This document shows, one piece after another, positions 1 to 9,042 of a stretch of 64,000 nt of DNA. A program made the translations under genes and the position numbers. The stretch is from Streptomonospora alba. GTDB lineage: Bacteria; Actinomycetota; Actinomycetes; Streptosporangiales; Streptosporangiaceae. The notes beneath the pieces are model-generated. The model was not told the origin of the DNA. It saw nothing but the letters and a program-made list of their open reading frames with translations, and did no database searches. Where the stretch lies: contig NZ_JROO01000006.1 in assembly GCF_000826685.1 (NCBI RefSeq), positions 1-64,000 of the forward strand, in the 5' to 3' direction. Within the stretch, counting starts at the first letter, position 1. Each line of letters opens with the position of its first letter.

Positions 1-39
1 ATCGCCGGGCGGCGGGCGAAGCCTGTGCGGCGCGGGAGC

Positions 40-1329
40 TCAAGCCAGGTCGGTGGCCGAGAAGGTGAAGCGGTCCACGCGGGCGGCGGTGTCGGGCCTG
101 CCGATGTGCTCGTCGTTGACGGTCAGGCGTACAGCGGAGGCCTTGCCCACGTGCAGCCGCAGTTCGTCGGAGTGGGTCCAGGCGCGCACGTCGCCCTTGT
201 CCAGGACGCCGGAGAAGCGGTTGTCGCCCTCGGCGTCGGTGACGCTCACCCACACCCGCTCGGTCGCGCTGACGGTGAGGTGGACCTCCTCGGCCTTGCG
301 CTCACTGCTCGTCATCCCGCTCAGGCCGGTGCCCAGGTCCGTCTCGGCCGGGTCGGCGGTGTCGGCCGGGCCTGCCGGGTCGGCGGTGTCTGCCGGGTCT
401 GCCGGGTCTGCCGGGCGGGTCGGATCGGCCGGAGCGGGCCCGGCCTGTTCCTGCCGATGGGTGGGGGCCGGGGCGGCGTCGCCGGCCCCCTCCCCCGCGC
501 GCTCCACGACGCGGCCCGCGCCCGCGCTCTGGCCGGCGGGGCCCTCGGGCCAGGCGACCAGCGCCGTGACCACCGCCGCGCCGGCGATGGCGACGAACAC
601 CAGCAGCGGCCAGGAGCGGCGTGCCGCGGCGATCGTGGCCGCCAGCAGCGAGGGCTTGCGCTCGCGCCGCGGTTGGGGCACGTCGCCCTCGCCGGAGGCG
701 CCGGCGGCCGCTACGGCGCCCTCGTCCGCGCTGCGGTCCTCGGACCTGCTGTGTCTGGCGTGGCGGGCAGGCTGCGCACCGGCCGCCCCCGGGCCGGACT
801 GCTGAGCGCTCCGGCGTTTGCCCTGCCGCTCGCCGACGTGCTGGGACTCCCCCGCTCCCGACGGCTGCCCGCCGGTGGGCTGCTGGGCGGCTCCTGCTGC
901 GGCGTGTGCGTCCGCTGAGCGCCGGGCCGGGGGCCGGGGTTCGGAGTCCTCCGTGCGGGCGCGGGGGACCTCCTGAGCGCCGCCTGCGGCCTCCGAGCGC
1001 CCCCGGGTGCCGGAGGCGGCGCTCTCGTCGCCGCGGGCGGCCTCGTCCCCGCGCCCGGTGACCGGCTTGTCGGTGAAGGCGGGAACCGTCCGCTCCCGGG
1101 CGTGCTCACGGTCGTAGCGCTCGACCAACTCGGCCGGGTCGAGGCCGAGTTCCCGGCAGACGGCCCGGATGTGTCCGCGGGCGTAGAAGTCGCCGCCGCA
1201 GGGGCGGAAGTCGTCGTTCTCGATGCCGCCGAGTACCGTTCGGCGGATACATGTACGGGAGCTCAGGTCGGCGAGGGTGTAGCCGGCGTTCTCGCGAGCG
1301 GCGGCGATGGTCCGGCCGATCGTGCTCAT
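40..1329 (-). CDS. RodZ-like membrane-anchored helix-turn-helix protein (DUF4115 type)
   Basis: Predicted 429-residue cytoplasmic-membrane protein. Residues 1-70 form an N-terminal HTH of the XRE/RodZ type (MSTIGRTIAAARENAGYTL, then a second part with FYARGHIRAVCRELGLDP). A long low-complexity, charged linker runs from about 80 to 238. A single membrane segment follows at about 240-259 (PLLVFVAIAGAAVVTALVAW), then a second linker of Ala-Asp-Pro repeats, and a C-terminal beta domain of about 85 residues resembling DUF4115. In rods, RodZ links MreB to the wall machinery; the role of this actinobacterial relative is not established and the linker domain order is the main support. The start at 1329 is chosen because GGAAGGGG precedes it and the HTH begins there; an upstream in-frame extension to 1491 has no domain content. 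It lies downstream of ftsK on the same strand, as in streptomycetes. Confidence 0.8.
   Translation of the reverse strand: MSTIGRTIAAARENAGYTLADLSSRTCIRRTVLGGIENDDFRPCGGDFYARGHIRAVCRELGLDPAELVERYDREHARERTVPAFTDKPVTGRGDEAARGDESAASGTRGRSEAAGGAQEVPRARTEDSEPRPPARRSADAHAAAGAAQQPTGGQPSGAGESQHVGERQGKRRSAQQSGPGAAGAQPARHARHSRSEDRSADEGAVAAAGASGEGDVPQPRRERKPSLLAATIAAARRSWPLLVFVAIAGAAVVTALVAWPEGPAGQSAGAGRVVERAGEGAGDAAPAPTHRQEQAGPAPADPTRPADPADPADTADPAGPADTADPAETDLGTGLSGMTSSERKAEEVHLTVSATERVWVSVTDAEGDNRFSGVLDKGDVRAWTHSDELRLHVGKASAVRLTVNDEHIGRPDTAARVDRFTFSATDLA
340..420. repeat. Nonamer-like tandem repeat inside the RodZ-like gene
   Basis: The stretch is built from repeated units close to GCCGGGTCT/GGCGGTGTC. 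On the coding strand they encode a Pro-Ala-Asp-Pro/Thr-Ala-Asp linker between the membrane segment and the C-terminal domain. Repeat number may vary between strains by slippage, because units of 9 nt keep the frame. Confidence 0.7.
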
Positions 1330-1741
1330 ATCCGCCCCTTCCCAGGGTGGGGGTACGGTCGCGGTGCCTCGCGCGCCGGGCGACGCGACCCTCGGCCCCG
1401 CTCCGGTGCGCGGTCGCGCCCGACTGCGCCACACCGCAGAGTAGGTCTTCCACCACTCTGCGTGCCTGCTGACGGATTGGCACTCTGACACACCCCATGA
1501 AGCGGTTAAAACTACGTCAACAGGTCAGAGACCGCCGCACAGCGGGCCCTCCCGCCGGAAGTCGGCACCGCACCCGCCACGCGGCCCGCCGGGGTACGGG
1601 ACACGGCGCACCGGGCACCGGGGCGCGCGGCGTCCCGGCCGGGGGCCCGGGGCGGTGACGGGCGACCGACGGGACACGCGGCACGCAGCGGCCCGGTTCG
1701 GGGGCGGCGGGCAGCGGGCGTGCGTGTGGGCGACCGGCGGG
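1330..1741. other. Intergenic region between ftsK and the RodZ-like gene
   Basis: About 410 bases with no credible gene. On the minus strand a TTGACG hexamer (complement of 1515-1520) could be a -35 element for the RodZ-like gene, but no good -10 follows at 16-18 nt. I see no clear terminator after ftsK. Confidence 0.4.
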
Positions 1742-4258
1742 TCAGCCCTCGGGGTCGTCCCCGCGGACCTGGGCCAGCACCCCGGCCAGGCCGTCGGGCT
1801 GCACCAGCACGTCGCGCGCCTTGGAGCCCTCGCTGGGACCGACCACGTCGCGGCTCTCCATCAGGTCCATCAGCCGCCCCGCCTTGGCGAAGCCCACCCG
1901 CAGCTTGCGCTGAAGCATCGACGTCGAGCCGAACTGGGTGGTCACCACGAGCTCGATGGCCTGCAACAGCAGATCGAGGTCGTCGCCGACCTCCTCGTCG
2001 ATCTCCTTCTTCTTGGCCTCGGCGGCGCCCACGTCCTCGCGGTAGCTGGGCTCGGCCTGCTTCTTGCAGTGGTCGACGATCCCGCGGATCTCCTTCTCGG
2101 TGACCCACGCGTTCTGCAGCCGGATGGGCTTGCCGGCGCCCATCGGCAGAAACAGCGCGTCGCCCTTGCCCACGAGCTTCTCGGCACCGGGTTGGTCGAG
2201 GATGACGCGGCTGTCGGAGAGGCTGGAGGTGGCGAAGGCCAGCCGCGAGGGAACGTTGGCCTTGATCAGCCCGGTGACCACGTCGACGCTGGGGCGCTGG
2301 GTGGCCAGCACCAGGTGGATGCCGGCGGCGCGGGCGAGCTGGGTGATGCGCACGATGGCGTCCTCGACGTCGCGCGGGGCGACCATCATCAAATCGGCCA
2401 GCTCGTCGACGATGACCACCATGTAGGGGTAGGGCTCGTAGACGCGCTCGCTGCCGGGCGGGGCCGTCAGCTCGCCGGCGCGCACCGCGGCGTTGAAGTC
2501 GTCGATGTGGCGGTAGCCCGACGCGGCCAGGTCGTCGTAGCGGCGGTCCATCTCGCCCACCACCCACTGCAGCGCGTCGGCCGCCTTCTTGGGGCTGGTG
2601 ATGATCGGGGTGATCAGGTGCGGGATGCCCTCGTACATGGTCAGCTCGACCCGCTTGGGGTCGACCAGGATCAGCCGGACCTCGTCGGGGGTGGCCCGCA
2701 TCATGACCGAGGTGATCAGCCCGTTGATGCAGGTCGACTTGCCCGCTCCGGTGGCGCCGGCCACCAGCACGTGGGGCATCTTGGCGAGGTTGGCCACCAC
2801 GGTGGAGCCCTCGATGTCCTTGCCCAGGCCCACCACCAGCGGGTGCTCGTCGGAGGTGGCCGGCGAGGAGCGCAGGATGTCGCCGAGGCTGACGATGTCC
2901 TTGTCGGAGTTGGGGATCTCCACGCCGATGGCCGACTTGCCCGGGATGGGCGACTGGATGCGCACGTCGGCGCTCTTGACGGCCAGGGAGATGTTCTTGG
3001 TCAGCGCGGTGACCTTCTCGACCTTCACGGCGGGGCCCAGCTCGATCTCATAGCGGGTGACCGTGGGTCCGCGGGCGAACCCGGTGATCTCGGCGTCGAT
3101 GTTGAACTGCTCCATCACGCCGTTGAGCGCCTCGACCACGGTGTCGTTGGCCTTGGTGCGCGGCTTGGGCGGGGTGCCGGGCTTGAGCATGGGCGGGGGA
3201 GGCAGCTCGTAGTCGCCGTCGACCACGCGCGGCGGGAGGGACAGCTGCTCGGCGGCCTCGGGGGCCGGGGTGTGGTCGGGCACCGCCGCTTGCGCGTCCT
3301 TGGCCGCCACGACCGGGGTGTCGTAAGGGCGCTCGTTGGCGCCGGCCACGCCCGCGCTGTCCTCCGACGCCTTGGCGCCGGACTCCTCGCGCGGCTTGCG
3401 CTTGCGCTTGGGCTTCTCGGCCTTGGTCTGCTTCTCCTCGGGCTCGTCGAGGATGCCCATGCCGGCGTCGGGCCCGCCTTCGCGCTCCATCAGCCCGCCG
3501 AAGAGGGCGCGCAGGCGCTCGGGAATCCGGTAGACGGGGGTGGCGGTGACCACCAGCAGCCCGAACAGCAGCACCAGGCCCAGCAGGAGCCCGGTGATCC
3601 AGGGGGTGATCAGCAGGCTGAGCGGGCCGGAGGCGGCGAAGCCGATGATGCCGCCGGCGCGGCGCACCGCCTCGGCGCCGTCGGAGGGCCAGGGGATGCC
3701 GTGGCCGATGTGGATGAGCCCGAGCAGGCCCACCAGCAGCGCTGTGGAGCCGATGAACAGCCGGCCCGCGTCGGTCTCGCCGCTGCCGGGCGTGCGCATC
3801 AGCCGCCAGGCGAAGGGCAGGAACAGCAGCGGCAGTACCGGGGAGAACGTGCCGAAGGCGCCCACCACGACGGTGCGGGTGGCCTCGGGCAGCAGACCCT
3901 CGGTGTCCCACCAGACCGCTGCGGCGATGAGCACGCCCAGCGCCAGCAGCACCAGGCCCAGCCCGTCGCGGCGCAGGTCGGGGTGGAGATCGCGGGCGCT
4001 GCGCCCGATGGCGCGGGCGAGCCCGCCGACGGTGTGGGCCATCAGCCGCCAGCTCAGCAGCAGACCGCGCCCGGCCCATACGAACAGCAGGGAGACGGGT
4101 CCGTCGGCACCGGCCGGCTTGCGCTTGGCCGCGGATGAGCGGGAGCGCTGGGCGGAGGCCCCCGAGGTCTTGCGCGCCGGCGCCTTCTTCGTGCCGCCGC
4201 CGCCCCGGGACGCTCCGCCGCCGGATCCTTGGGGGGTCTTGGGCGCACGGGTGGCCAT
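1742..4258 (-). CDS. ftsK: DNA translocase FtsK/SpoIIIE family
   Basis: An 838-residue septal DNA pump that moves chromosome ends through the division or sporulation septum. A basic Ala/Lys/Arg-rich tail (1-50) precedes membrane segments between about 55 and 240, then a charged, proline-rich linker (250-370). The motor domain has Walker A GATGAGKST at 501-509 and Walker B VVIVDELADLMM. The C-terminal winged-helix gamma domain includes FGSTSMLQRKLRVGFAKAGR, which in FtsK proteins reads the KOPS/SRS polarity sequences. Length and domain order match full-length actinobacterial FtsK. ATG at 4258 is preferred over an upstream in-frame start at 4336 because the basic FtsK tail begins here, although the ribosome site is weak. 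It lies 156 nt downstream of rnj on the same strand. Confidence 0.95.
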   Translation of the reverse strand: MATRAPKTPQGSGGGASRGGGGTKKAPARKTSGASAQRSRSSAAKRKPAGADGPVSLLFVWAGRGLLLSWRLMAHTVGGLARAIGRSARDLHPDLRRDGLGLVLLALGVLIAAAVWWDTEGLLPEATRTVVVGAFGTFSPVLPLLFLPFAWRLMRTPGSGETDAGRLFIGSTALLVGLLGLIHIGHGIPWPSDGAEAVRRAGGIIGFAASGPLSLLITPWITGLLLGLVLLFGLLVVTATPVYRIPERLRALFGGLMEREGGPDAGMGILDEPEEKQTKAEKPKRKRKPREESGAKASEDSAGVAGANERPYDTPVVAAKDAQAAVPDHTPAPEAAEQLSLPPRVVDGDYELPPPPMLKPGTPPKPRTKANDTVVEALNGVMEQFNIDAEITGFARGPTVTRYEIELGPAVKVEKVTALTKNISLAVKSADVRIQSPIPGKSAIGVEIPNSDKDIVSLGDILRSSPATSDEHPLVVGLGKDIEGSTVVANLAKMPHVLVAGATGAGKSTCINGLITSVMMRATPDEVRLILVDPKRVELTMYEGIPHLITPIITSPKKAADALQWVVGEMDRRYDDLAASGYRHIDDFNAAVRAGELTAPPGSERVYEPYPYMVVIVDELADLMMVAPRDVEDAIVRITQLARAAGIHLVLATQRPSVDVVTGLIKANVPSRLAFATSSLSDSRVILDQPGAEKLVGKGDALFLPMGAGKPIRLQNAWVTEKEIRGIVDHCKKQAEPSYREDVGAAEAKKKEIDEEVGDDLDLLLQAIELVVTTQFGSTSMLQRKLRVGFAKAGRLMDLMESRDVVGPSEGSKARDVLVQPDGLAGVLAQVRGDDPEG

Positions 4259-4414
4259 GGGCGGCAGCTTACAGCGGTCCCGCCCGCCGGTCGCCACCCG
4301 CCGGCCCGGCGTGTCGCCGTCGACAAGAGGCGGCACGCGGTGGCCGCTCTGATGGCGGACGGTCGGCGGGCGGGTGGACGACAGGCGACGGGTCCGGTCG
4401 GCGGCCGGACCGGG

Positions 4415-6100
4415 TCAGACCTCCACGATCACCGGAACGATCATCGGCCGGCGGCGGTACGACTCGTTCACCCAGCGGCCCACCCCGCGCCGCACGAGCT
4501 GGCGCAGCTGGTGGGGGTCGGTGATGCCGTCGGAGGCCGCGTTCTCCAGCGAGTCCTGGATCTTGGGGATGATCTCGTCGTAGGCCTCGACGTCGATACC
4601 GGCTCCCCGGGTGTGGATCTCGGGCTCGCCGACGATCTTGCCGGAGGTGGAGTCGACGGCCACGATGACCGAGATGAACCCCTCCTCGCCGAGGATGCGG
4701 CGGTCCTTGAGCGCGGACTCGGTGACGTCGCCCACCGAGGTGCCGTCGACGTAGACGTAGCCCGCCTGCACCTTGCCGGTGATGCGTGCCCGGCCCTTGT
4801 GCAGGTCGACGACCACGCCGTCCTCGGCCAGGCAGATGCGGTCCCGCTCGAGCCCGACCGACTCCGCGATGCGGGCGTGGGCGCGCATGTGCCGCCATTC
4901 CCCGTGCACCGGCATGAAGTTGCGCGGCCGCACCATGTTGTGCACGTACAGCAGCTCGCCCGCGGGGGCGTGGCCGGAGACGTGCACCAGCGCGTTGCCC
5001 TTGTGCACCACCTGCGCGCCCCAGCGGGTCAGGCCGTTGATTACGCGGTTGACCGAGTTCTCGTTGCCCGGGATCAGCGAGGAGGCCAGCAGGACGGTGT
5101 CGCCCTCCTCGATGCGGATCTGGTGGTCGCGGTTGGCCATGCGGCTCAGCGCCGACATCGGCTCGCCCTGGGACCCGGTGGAGACCAGTACGGCATCGCT
5201 GGGGCGCATGTCGTCGAGCTGTTTGACGTCGACCAGCAGGTCCTCGGGCACGGTCAGATAGCCCAGGTCGCGCGCGATGTTCATGTTGCGCACCATCGAG
5301 CGGCCGACGAAGGCGACCTTGCGGCCGTGTGCCTTGGCCGAGTCGAGCACCTGCTGGACGCGGTGCACGTGTGAGGCGAAGCAGGCAACGATGATGCGCT
5401 GGTCGGCATCGTCGAAGACCTTGTCGATGACCGGCGAGATGTCGCGCTCGCTGGTGACGAACCCGGGGACCTCGGCGTTGGTGGAGTCGGCCAGCAGCAG
5501 GTCGACGCCCTCGCTGCCGACACGGGCGAAACCGGCCAGGTCGGTCAGCCGCCCGTCCAGCGGCAGCTGGTCCATCTTGAAGTCGCCGGTGTGCAGCAGG
5601 GTGCCGGCGTCGGTGCGGACGGCCACGGCCAGCGCATCGGGGATGGAGTGGTTGACCGCCAGGAACTCGAGGTCGAAGGGACCGAAGGAGCGGCGGTCGT
5701 CCTCGCCCACCTGCACCGTCTCGGGCTTGATGCGGTGCTCGCCGAGCTTGGCCGTCAGCAGCGCCAGCGTCAGCCGGGAGCCCACCAGCGGGATGTCGGG
5801 GCGCTCGCGCAGCAGGAACGGCACAGCCCCGATGTGGTCCTCGTGGCCGTGGGTGAGCACGAGGGCCTCAACGTCGTCGAGCCGGTCCCGGATGTAGTCG
5901 AAGTCGGGCAGGATCAGGTCGACTCCCGGCTGCTCCTCCTCGGGGAAGAGCACGCCGCAGTCGACGATCAGCAGCTTGCCGCGGTACTCGAACACCGTCA
6001 TGTTGCGGCCGATCTCGCCCAGCCCGCCCAGCGGAACCACGCGCAGCGTGTCCTGGCTCAGCGGGGGCGGAGGACCGAGTTCGGGGTGGGGATGACTCAT
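4415..6100 (-). CDS. rnj: Ribonuclease J
   Basis: A 561-residue metallo-beta-lactamase/beta-CASP ribonuclease with both 5'-3' exonuclease and endonuclease activity in its family; it acts in mRNA turnover and rRNA maturation in the cytoplasm. The zinc ligand motif HGHEDH is at 84-89, after the N-terminal strand motif RVVPLGGLGEIGRNM. The beta-CASP region contains ACFASHVHRVQQ and STGSQGEPMSALSRM, and the late motif GHAPAGEL is present. The ATG at 6100 overlaps the dapA stop by 4 nt (ATGA), so rnj is probably translationally coupled to dapA. The dapA-rnj pair is a conserved actinobacterial arrangement. Confidence 0.95.
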   Translation of the reverse strand: MSHPHPELGPPPPLSQDTLRVVPLGGLGEIGRNMTVFEYRGKLLIVDCGVLFPEEEQPGVDLILPDFDYIRDRLDDVEALVLTHGHEDHIGAVPFLLRERPDIPLVGSRLTLALLTAKLGEHRIKPETVQVGEDDRRSFGPFDLEFLAVNHSIPDALAVAVRTDAGTLLHTGDFKMDQLPLDGRLTDLAGFARVGSEGVDLLLADSTNAEVPGFVTSERDISPVIDKVFDDADQRIIVACFASHVHRVQQVLDSAKAHGRKVAFVGRSMVRNMNIARDLGYLTVPEDLLVDVKQLDDMRPSDAVLVSTGSQGEPMSALSRMANRDHQIRIEEGDTVLLASSLIPGNENSVNRVINGLTRWGAQVVHKGNALVHVSGHAPAGELLYVHNMVRPRNFMPVHGEWRHMRAHARIAESVGLERDRICLAEDGVVVDLHKGRARITGKVQAGYVYVDGTSVGDVTESALKDRRILGEEGFISVIVAVDSTSGKIVGEPEIHTRGAGIDVEAYDEIIPKIQDSLENAASDGITDPHQLRQLVRRGVGRWVNESYRRRPMIVPVIVEV

Positions 6101-7074
6101 GCGGATCCTTCCGTCAGCCGTTCGACGCCCACCACGCTGCCCGGCACCTCTTGGTGGGGCGCCAGTCCGATCGGGCCCTTGACGCCGGCCGCAGCGAGGT
6201 CCTCGCGCAGCAGCGCCTGCAGTTCGGGCGAGGCGTCGGCCAGCGGAGTGCGCACCGGGCCGCCGGGCAGTCCGAACATGTTCAGCACCGCCTTGGTGGT
6301 GATCACGCCCTGGGTGCGGAAGATCCCGGTGTAGACGGGCGTGAGCCGGCGGTGGATGGCCAGGGCGCGGGCGACGTCGCCGTCCTGGTAGGCGTCGAGC
6401 ATGTCGTGCAGGTCGGAGCCGACGATGTGGCCCACGACGCTGACGAACCCGGACGCGCCCACCGACAGCAGCGGCAGGTTGAGGATGTCGGAGCCGCAGT
6501 AGAAGGCCATGTCGGTGCGCTCCATCACCCAGGAGCTGGCGCCGAGGTCGTCCTTGGCGTCCTTGTTGGCCACGATGCGGGGATGCTCGGCCAGCCGCAC
6601 GAGCGTCTCCGAAGCGATCGGCGTACCGGTGCGCTGCGGGATGTCGTACAGCATCACGGGCAGGTCGGCGGCGTCGGCGATCGCGGTGAAGTGCCGGAGC
6701 AGGCCTTCCTGCGGGGGCTTGTTGTAGTACGGGGTGACCAGGAGCAGGCCGTGCGCGCCGGCCCGTTCGGCGCTTTGGGCCAGCCTGATGCTGTGCCGGG
6801 TGTCGTTGGTACCGACCCCCGCCACGACCACGGCCCGGTCGCCGACGGCATCCAGCACGGCGCGCAGCAACCGGTCCTTCTCCTCGTCACTGGTGGTCGG
6901 CGACTCTCCAGTGGTACCGCTGATGATGAGGCCGTCATTGCGCTGCTCATCGACCAGGTAGGTAGCGAGGCGGGCGGCGCCGTCGTAGTCGACGTCACCG
7001 TCCTCCTGCATGGGTGTGACCATTGCGGTCAACATCTGGCCGAAAGGCGCGCTCGGCGAAGTGCTGCCTGACAT
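6097..7074 (-). CDS. dapA: 4-hydroxy-tetrahydrodipicolinate synthase
   Basis: A 325-residue TIM-barrel class I aldolase that condenses pyruvate with aspartate semialdehyde, the first committed step of the diaminopimelate/lysine pathway. Visible are the nucleotide-sugar-aldolase motif GTTGESPT, the catalytic tyrosine region LLLVTPYYNKPPQEG, and the Schiff-base lysine in IVANKDAKDDLG. Start at ATG 7074 (MSGSTSPSAPFGQML) fits the family N-terminus; an upstream in-frame codon at 7113 would add 13 unconserved residues. It is the first gene of a dapA-rnj unit. The partner dapB lies about 5.4 kb away at 12486-13229, and no thyX is found upstream of dapA. Confidence 0.94.
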   Translation of the reverse strand: MSGSTSPSAPFGQMLTAMVTPMQEDGDVDYDGAARLATYLVDEQRNDGLIISGTTGESPTTSDEEKDRLLRAVLDAVGDRAVVVAGVGTNDTRHSIRLAQSAERAGAHGLLLVTPYYNKPPQEGLLRHFTAIADAADLPVMLYDIPQRTGTPIASETLVRLAEHPRIVANKDAKDDLGASSWVMERTDMAFYCGSDILNLPLLSVGASGFVSVVGHIVGSDLHDMLDAYQDGDVARALAIHRRLTPVYTGIFRTQGVITTKAVLNMFGLPGGPVRTPLADASPELQALLREDLAAAGVKGPIGLAPHQEVPGSVVGVERLTEGSA

Positions 7075-7512
7075 AGGGAAAACGTATCGCGCCTCGACCC
7101 CACCTGCGCCCATGCGACCTTCACCGAAGTGGATTTTCCCTCCTTTCTCCCATCATCCGACGTGTCGGTGCGGGGGGTCGGTACGGGGCGGAGCAGCCTC
7201 GGGTGCCGCGGCGCCCGCTGGAGCCGGTCCCCGCCCGCGCTCCCGCGGACCGGGCGCACGGGCGGATGTGCGCGCCCCACGGGTCCAAGGGCACCTGAGC
7301 GGGTCAACACGATCTTGACTCGGCAGTGAGCTGCGTTACACACTTCCAGCGCACATCGGGGCGGCCGTGGTTCCTGCGGCGCCGGCCCGGCCCCCCGCCC
7401 GCGGCCCGCGCAGTTCCAGCCACGATCGCGCGGGCCGCTTGCCACCACCCGCGCCCCATCCCACCGACCCCCATGCGCCCCTGCCCGCCACCCTTCCCGA
7501 TGGAGACTCGTC
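7075..7512. other. Divergent intergenic region dapA/atoE
   Basis: About 440 bases with no credible coding sequence. It must hold the dapA promoter (minus strand) and the promoter of the permease gene on the plus strand. The only convincing element seen is TTGACT-16-TACACA at 7315-7342 on the plus strand. Confidence 0.45.
7315..7342 (+). promoter_or_regulatory. Candidate sigma-70-type promoter for the AtoE-like permease
   Basis: TTGACT (7315-7320) and TACACA (7337-7342) are separated by 16 nt and point towards the gene starting at 7513, leaving a leader of about 160 nt. Prediction by consensus only. Confidence 0.35.
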
Positions 7513-8961
7513 TTGCGCCGGATCGGCAATGCCCTCGCCGCGTTCAGTACGCGGTGGATCCCTGATGCGTTCGTCTTCGCGATCGCGCTGACGGTACTCG
7601 TCTACCTGCTCGCCCTCGGATTGACCGACCACGGGCCGATAACCCTCGTCGACGACTGGTACTCCGGCTTCTGGGGACTGCTGGAGTTCGCCATGCAGAT
7701 GTCCCTGGTGCTGGTGACCGGCTACGCGCTGGCGTCGTCGCCGCCCGCCAAGCGCGGTATCGCGGCGCTGGCCCGACTGCCGCGCGGGCCCCGCTCGGCC
7801 TATGTGCTCACCGCGGCCGGAGCCACCCTGCTGGGGATGGTCCACTGGGGCCTGGGACTGATCGCCGGTGCGCTGCTGGCACTGGAGGTGGCCCGCTCCT
7901 GCAAGGCGCGCGGCATCAAGGTGCACTTCCCGCTGCTGGCGGCGGGCGGCTACGCGGGCCTCCTCGTCTGGCACAGCGGACTCTCGGGATCGGCTCCCCT
8001 GCTGGTCAACACCGAGGGGCACTTCCTCGAGGACTCCATCGGCGTGCTGCCGCTGAGCGAGACGCTGCTCCAGCCGTTCAACCTCGTCTTCCTGGCGGCG
8101 ATGCTCATCGGCGCGCCGCTGCTGATCCTGAGCATGCACCCGCGCGCCGAGCAGGCCGAGGAACTCGTCGAGGAGCGCGAGACCGCCGGCGCGCCCGCCC
8201 GGAACCAGGCCGAGGCCGACAACGGCGAAGGCGGCCGAGGGCTCACCGGCGCCCAGCGGCGCCGGGAGCGCAAGAAGCAGCTGGGCCGCAAGAACGGCGG
8301 CTCCTCGGGCGACCGCGGCGCCGGCGGGTCCAGGGCACCGGCCGAACGCCTGATGCACAGCCGCATCCCGGTTCTGGTGGTCGTGGCCGCGGGCGCCGTC
8401 TACCTGGTGCCCGAACTGGTGCGCGGCGGCATCGTGGGCATGGACCTCAACCTGCTCAATTTCACGTTCTTGATGCTGGGCCTGGCGCTGCACGGCACCC
8501 TGGCGGGCTACGCCGCGTCGGCGGCCGAGGGCGCCCGCAACGCGTCCTCGGTGATCGTCCAGTTCCCCTTCTACGCAGGGATCATGGGCATCATGGAGCA
8601 CTCGGGGCTGCTGCAGCTCATCGCCGAGTGGTTCGTGTCCTTTTCGACGCCGCTGACCTACCCCTTCTGGGCGATGCTGAGCGCCGGCCTGGTCAACCTG
8701 GCGGTGCCCTCCGGCGGCGGCCAGTGGGCGGTGCAGGGGCCGATCGTCACCGACGCCGCAGCGTCGCTGGGGCTTGCTCCGGGCGTGGCCGTGATGGCCG
8801 TGGCCATGGGCGACCAGCTCACCAACGGAATCCAGCCGTTCTGGGCGCTGCCGCTGCTGGCGCTGACCCGCCTGCGCGCCGGCCAGGTGCTGGGTTACAC
8901 CGCGGTGGTGATGCTCTTCGGGCTCGTCGTGGCGTCGCTGTGCATCACGTTCCTGCGGTGA
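7513..8961 (+). CDS. atoE: AtoE/TIGR00366-type short-chain fatty acid permease
   Basis: A 482-residue polytopic inner-membrane protein resembling the AtoE short-chain fatty acid transporter family. Conserved hydrophobic blocks include ALTVLVYLLALGL near the start, GMVHWGLGLIAGALLALE, and the family hallmark NLAVPSGGGQWAVQGPI near 400. Unlike compact relatives, it has a hydrophilic, strongly charged insert of about 75 residues around 205-280 (rich in Glu, Arg, Gly) between two membrane halves. The start is a TTG with GGAG 7 nt upstream (7502-7505); the ATG at 7500 is out of frame. The gene stands alone and ends at a strong bidirectional terminator. Substrate (acetoacetate, butyrate or other short acids) is an inference from the family; the acetoacetyl-CoA synthetase in this window is 48 kb away. 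Confidence 0.82.
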   Translation: MRRIGNALAAFSTRWIPDAFVFAIALTVLVYLLALGLTDHGPITLVDDWYSGFWGLLEFAMQMSLVLVTGYALASSPPAKRGIAALARLPRGPRSAYVLTAAGATLLGMVHWGLGLIAGALLALEVARSCKARGIKVHFPLLAAGGYAGLLVWHSGLSGSAPLLVNTEGHFLEDSIGVLPLSETLLQPFNLVFLAAMLIGAPLLILSMHPRAEQAEELVEERETAGAPARNQAEADNGEGGRGLTGAQRRRERKKQLGRKNGGSSGDRGAGGSRAPAERLMHSRIPVLVVVAAGAVYLVPELVRGGIVGMDLNLLNFTFLMLGLALHGTLAGYAASAAEGARNASSVIVQFPFYAGIMGIMEHSGLLQLIAEWFVSFSTPLTYPFWAMLSAGLVNLAVPSGGGQWAVQGPIVTDAAASLGLAPGVAVMAVAMGDQLTNGIQPFWALPLLALTRLRAGQVLGYTAVVMLFGLVVASLCITFLR

Positions 8962-8981
8962 GCATCCACCGGCCGTGCGAA

Positions 8982-9013
8982 GCGGCGGCCCGGGACCGGT
9001 CCCGGGCCGCCGC
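8982..9013. terminator. Bidirectional terminator hairpin
   Basis: A perfect dyad with 16-nt arms (left arm begins GCGGCGGCCCGGG) lies between two convergent genes. There is no U-run, as is usual for high-GC actinobacterial terminators. Confidence 0.75.
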
Positions 9014-9042
9014 TGTGTGGCAAGGCGGACTGCTGTGGTCGG

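Noticed and set aside
1655-4138. Long plus-strand open frame opposite ftsK
   Set aside because: Composition (His/Gln/Asp/Gly-rich) is that of an antisense shadow; the minus-strand FtsK motifs are unambiguous.
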